Shown here in pieces: positions 61,616 to 64,000 of a DNA stretch of 64,000 bases (positions are counted from its first letter, which is position 1; each line of letters opens with the position of its first letter). Source of the stretch: Psococerastis gibbosa (Eukaryota > Arthropoda > Insecta > Psocodea > Psocidae). Under the pieces are notes generated by a model. That model ran no database searches. It was not told the DNA's origin and was given only the letters and a program-made list of their open reading frames with translations. The position numbers were made by a program, and so were the translations under genes. Location of the stretch: positions 26,183,089-26,247,088 of the forward strand of contig OZ020488.1 in assembly GCA_963971405.1 (NCBI GenBank). Direction: 5' to 3'.

Positions 61616-61980
61616 GCCAACGGCCTTACCATGTTGATTCCAATAGAGCAGAGCATGTTTCAAACTGCGGCAACTTGGTAGTGTGCACAGCGTTGGCAGA
61701 GGAACCTGGTGGGACATGATAACTCGCTCAGGCAGTATCAGTCGTGTCCTGGTCACCTCCGATTTAATCGTGAGACTTTACCATGTTCCCCAAGTGGTTC
61801 GGAATCCACTATAATCAGGAGGTCCACCCTGTTAGTCAACTCCCCTTTCCCCGAGGTGAAAGAGTCTGCCCTTAGGGTGCCTCAAGTTAACAAACAGACT
61901 CACTCCCCCCGCCAGGCTGACAGGGTTGCTTAAAGCAGAAATGCTGAAAACAGGCGTTAGAAACAACAACAACAGTAATT
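61616..61980 (+). repeat. 5S rRNA-derived SINE-like repeat, second copy
   Basis: Starts GCCAACGGCCTTACCATGTT, as in 5S rRNA. It continues AACTTGGTAGTGTGCACAGC, CCTGGTCACCTCCGA and GGAATCCACTATAATCAGG, parallel to 49084-49330. It extends further, to an ACAACAACAACAG tail. Confidence 0.5.
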
Positions 61981-63284
61981 TTTGGTAATTTATCAGGGTT
62001 TCGCCATAAACGCTGTTCTGCTCCAGGAATATTTGGCTAAGTACCTTAGTTTACTTGGCAACACTTATCACCTGGAACCCGAGCCGTGGTTAATATGTAT
62101 TTCAGGAACAAACATTTTACAAATACCAACCTTTATCATGACATTTAATTTTAACATTTCACATTTCACAGAAGAGTTATAAAAACTTAGTTCCTGTTTA
62201 ACTGCATTCACATAACTTGAGTTCAGTGCAAATATATATATATTTTTTCTTTTTTAATGACTAGTCGGAGAATAAATTCCAAGAATATCATTAGCGGGAA
62301 GCAACTGTACTATATCTCCAATATAGAACTTAGACAAATAAACACGTCAAGTTTTAATCCTTTGGCGATTAACTGAATTAACCTCAAACGTTTCATCAGT
62401 AGCCATTAGGTAACCCGTAAGCCATGCTCACTGCACAGCTCCTCATTTCTTAGCCATGATGTGGCTATTTGATCTAGTTTGCCTTCGCAAAGGACATTTA
62501 CTTATTTCATTTTATAGTTCAAATTTTGAAAGTCCTATACAGTATGTACAACTAACCGCTTGTGGTCCTGCCTACAGAGCGATTAAAAAAGTTAGCCCAA
62601 AACTATAAACTTATTTATTCTATGGCCCAAAACTATAAACTTGTTCCACAAGATTGAATTTGTATGCCTATGTGTAACATAAGCAAATGAAATATGAACT
62701 TAAAACTAAAATATAATCGTATATCTAATTGTATTTTCAATTCAACTGGGCTCGCTGAAAAACGAATGAAATACTTTGTAGTCTAGCCAAATGTCACCCT
62801 CCAGCTGGAACGCATGCCCTAAGTCTGACTAGCCATCCAGCTATTCAGCAATCACCGTTTCTTGAGGGATTTCCGCTGCGGCCCGAATAAGGGAATTCTT
62901 GAGAGAATCCAAATTACTGTGTCGCTTAAAGCAGGACCTGGTTCCAGCTAAGGGAGGTCGACCGGATTTTGGTGTGTCCTCAATTCTGCATGTCTCATAT
63001 TATCTAGCGGCTGTAATAGTTTTAAGATCGCACTTTTGCGGTGACCACACTTAATACCGCTACCCTGTTCTCTGTGGTTCCCATAGAATAAATATTTACT
63101 GTGGTTCCGTATAACTGCCATTTTGGATTTTTTAAATAAATACTATGTAAACATAAGCAGCATAAATAATAAAACAAATAAATAAAATAAAAGTGTATTT
63201 ACCTCGATCTAATGTTTATACAGTTTTTTTTTTAAATGGTTGCGCTCCCTCGTACCGTGAGGCGTGTGAGCGTCACGCACTATC
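61981..63284. other. noncoding
   Basis: No gene recognised. GCCCAAAACTATAAACTT occurs twice in close succession near 62595-62641. Confidence 0.4.
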
Positions 63285-63285
63285 T

Positions 63286-63371
63286 TGGGCGGCTATTACA
63301 CTGACAATCCTCAGTGTAACACTGACAATCCTCAGTGTAACACTGACAATCCTCAGTGTAATAGCCGCCCA
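63286..63371. mobile_element. 86-bp foldback element of three hairpins
   Basis: TTGGGCGGCTATTACACTGA (63285-63304) is perfectly inverted at 63353-63372. Inside, the 21-bp unit ACACTGACAATCCTCAGTGT(A) is repeated three times in tandem, and each unit is itself a hairpin (ACACTGA/TCAGTGT). ATCT flanks the TGGGCGGC…GCCGCCCA core on both sides (63282-63285, 63372-63375), suggesting a 4-bp target duplication. Confidence 0.7.
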
Positions 63372-63482
63372 ATCTAAGTGGTAGGCTACAGCCTTACAAG
63401 CTTAAAATTACTTAAACATAGGCAATATAAAGATATCAATTTAGTGTTTTGGGTTAATTGCTTTGCAAGTGAGTGTTAAGTC

Positions 63483-64000
63483 TTAAGTGAGTGTTTCCAA
63501 TTTGTTAGTTATGTATAGGCTTATTTTTGACTTATGACTGCTTTTGACATCGTATTCTGGTTTGTTATAGATGTGCTTAGAGTATATGTTGAAGGCTGAT
63601 ATTGCCTTATATAGCAGACTGTTTCTTGTGCGCGAAAGAGACTATGAGGGTAGTGGGAGTGTTCCGTATGCATGAGATCTAGTGTTTCGGATATTGACAG
63701 ACGGACTAACGATTTTATGCGCTATATGCCTCTGATTAAAGGAAAGTAGTTGCTTATTGTATAGTAGTTCCAGTGGTAGTATATTGCAAGATTTGTAAAC
63801 TGTGTTTGAGTGTGTCAGCCTGGGTGTTCTTGTAATTGTCTTATGTGTATAGTTCTGTGCTGTGCGGAGTGGACGTAAGTGAGTGGTTGCAGCCCCACCC
63901 CATACTTCTAGACAGTAGCTTAACTTGGCCTCATACCATGCCCTATATATTTGTAATAGGGCTTTCTGGGGGAAAATTTTTGCAAGGTTGTAATCATGTT
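63483..64000 (-). pseudogene. CR1/Jockey-type reverse transcriptase C-terminal fragment
   Basis: On the minus strand a frame from the window edge gives WYEAKLSYCLEVWGGA, then THLRPLRTAQ, NILPLELLYNKQLL and RNSLLYKAISAFN. This is the conserved end of the RT domain in non-LTR elements (…Y-x-x-x-W-G… then L-x-x-x-Q). An in-frame TAG lies at 63642-63644, and the frame ends at TAA 63483-63485. The 5' part is outside the window. No RNase H follows, unlike the element at 49806. Confidence 0.7.

Noticed and set aside
63300-63360. Short regular repeats that could suggest a CRISPR array
   Set aside because: Units are contiguous with no spacers, each is palindromic, and the setting is an animal genome. 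A foldback transposon explains it.

Overview
The window looks like a repeat-rich, AT-rich stretch of an insect-type animal nuclear genome. The evidence is tRNA- and 5S-derived SINEs with RNA polymerase III boxes, several MITE families, fragments of I/Jockey-group and CR1/Jockey-type non-LTR retrotransposons with RNase H domains, one likely host exon with a GTAAGT splice donor, and a Maverick/Polinton-like element with a virus-type DNA polymerase. A hemipteran or another large-genome insect is plausible, but the species cannot be read from the sequence.

Layout. 1-19,000: noncoding sequence with foldback MITEs (3976-4359 and 10259-10420, PIF/Harbinger type), a 6296-7458 segment bounded by 14-bp inverted ends, SINE pieces and simple repeats. 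19,049-19,526: a GC-rich coding exon on the minus strand, the only good candidate host gene. 20,226-21,484: a MITE and a SINE. 21,485-30,300: an 8.8-kb segment that recurs almost unchanged at 37,680-46,494 after a 200-N gap. It holds SINEs, a 178-bp near-palindrome, a broken I/Jockey-group element split by an 860-bp repeat, and other retroelement debris.

30,301-37,479: the left part of a Maverick/Polinton-like element. It starts with AGTAGAG exactly where the first 8.8-kb copy stops matching the second. The second copy reads straight through this point, so it is an empty site. The visible part carries a 101-aa protein of unknown function and a 1326-aa zinc-finger protein-primed-type family B DNA polymerase with all catalytic motifs intact. 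The two genes have homologous upstream cassettes of about 100 bp (a shared promoter module). Between them lies a 195-bp tandem repeat with a compact foldback, and after the polymerase come duplicated 3' sequences and a higher-order TTAGG-rich array that runs into the gap. Capsid, integrase, ATPase and protease genes expected of a complete Maverick are not visible. They may lie in the gap or be absent.

46,495-64,000: the rest of a compound direct/inverted repeat, a 5'-truncated RNase H-bearing non-LTR retrotransposon (49,806-51,723) nested with a target-site duplication inside the 860-bp repeat, two 5S-rRNA-like SINE copies, a hAT-type MITE with an 8-bp target duplication, an 88-bp element made of three consecutive hairpins, and a CR1/Jockey-type reverse transcriptase fragment running off the right edge.

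The main result is the polymerase element with its paired promoter cassettes and filled/empty site comparison. The main caution is that the 8.8-kb duplication is probably an assembly product (two alleles laid end to end), so features at 37,680-46,494 may not be extra genomic copies.
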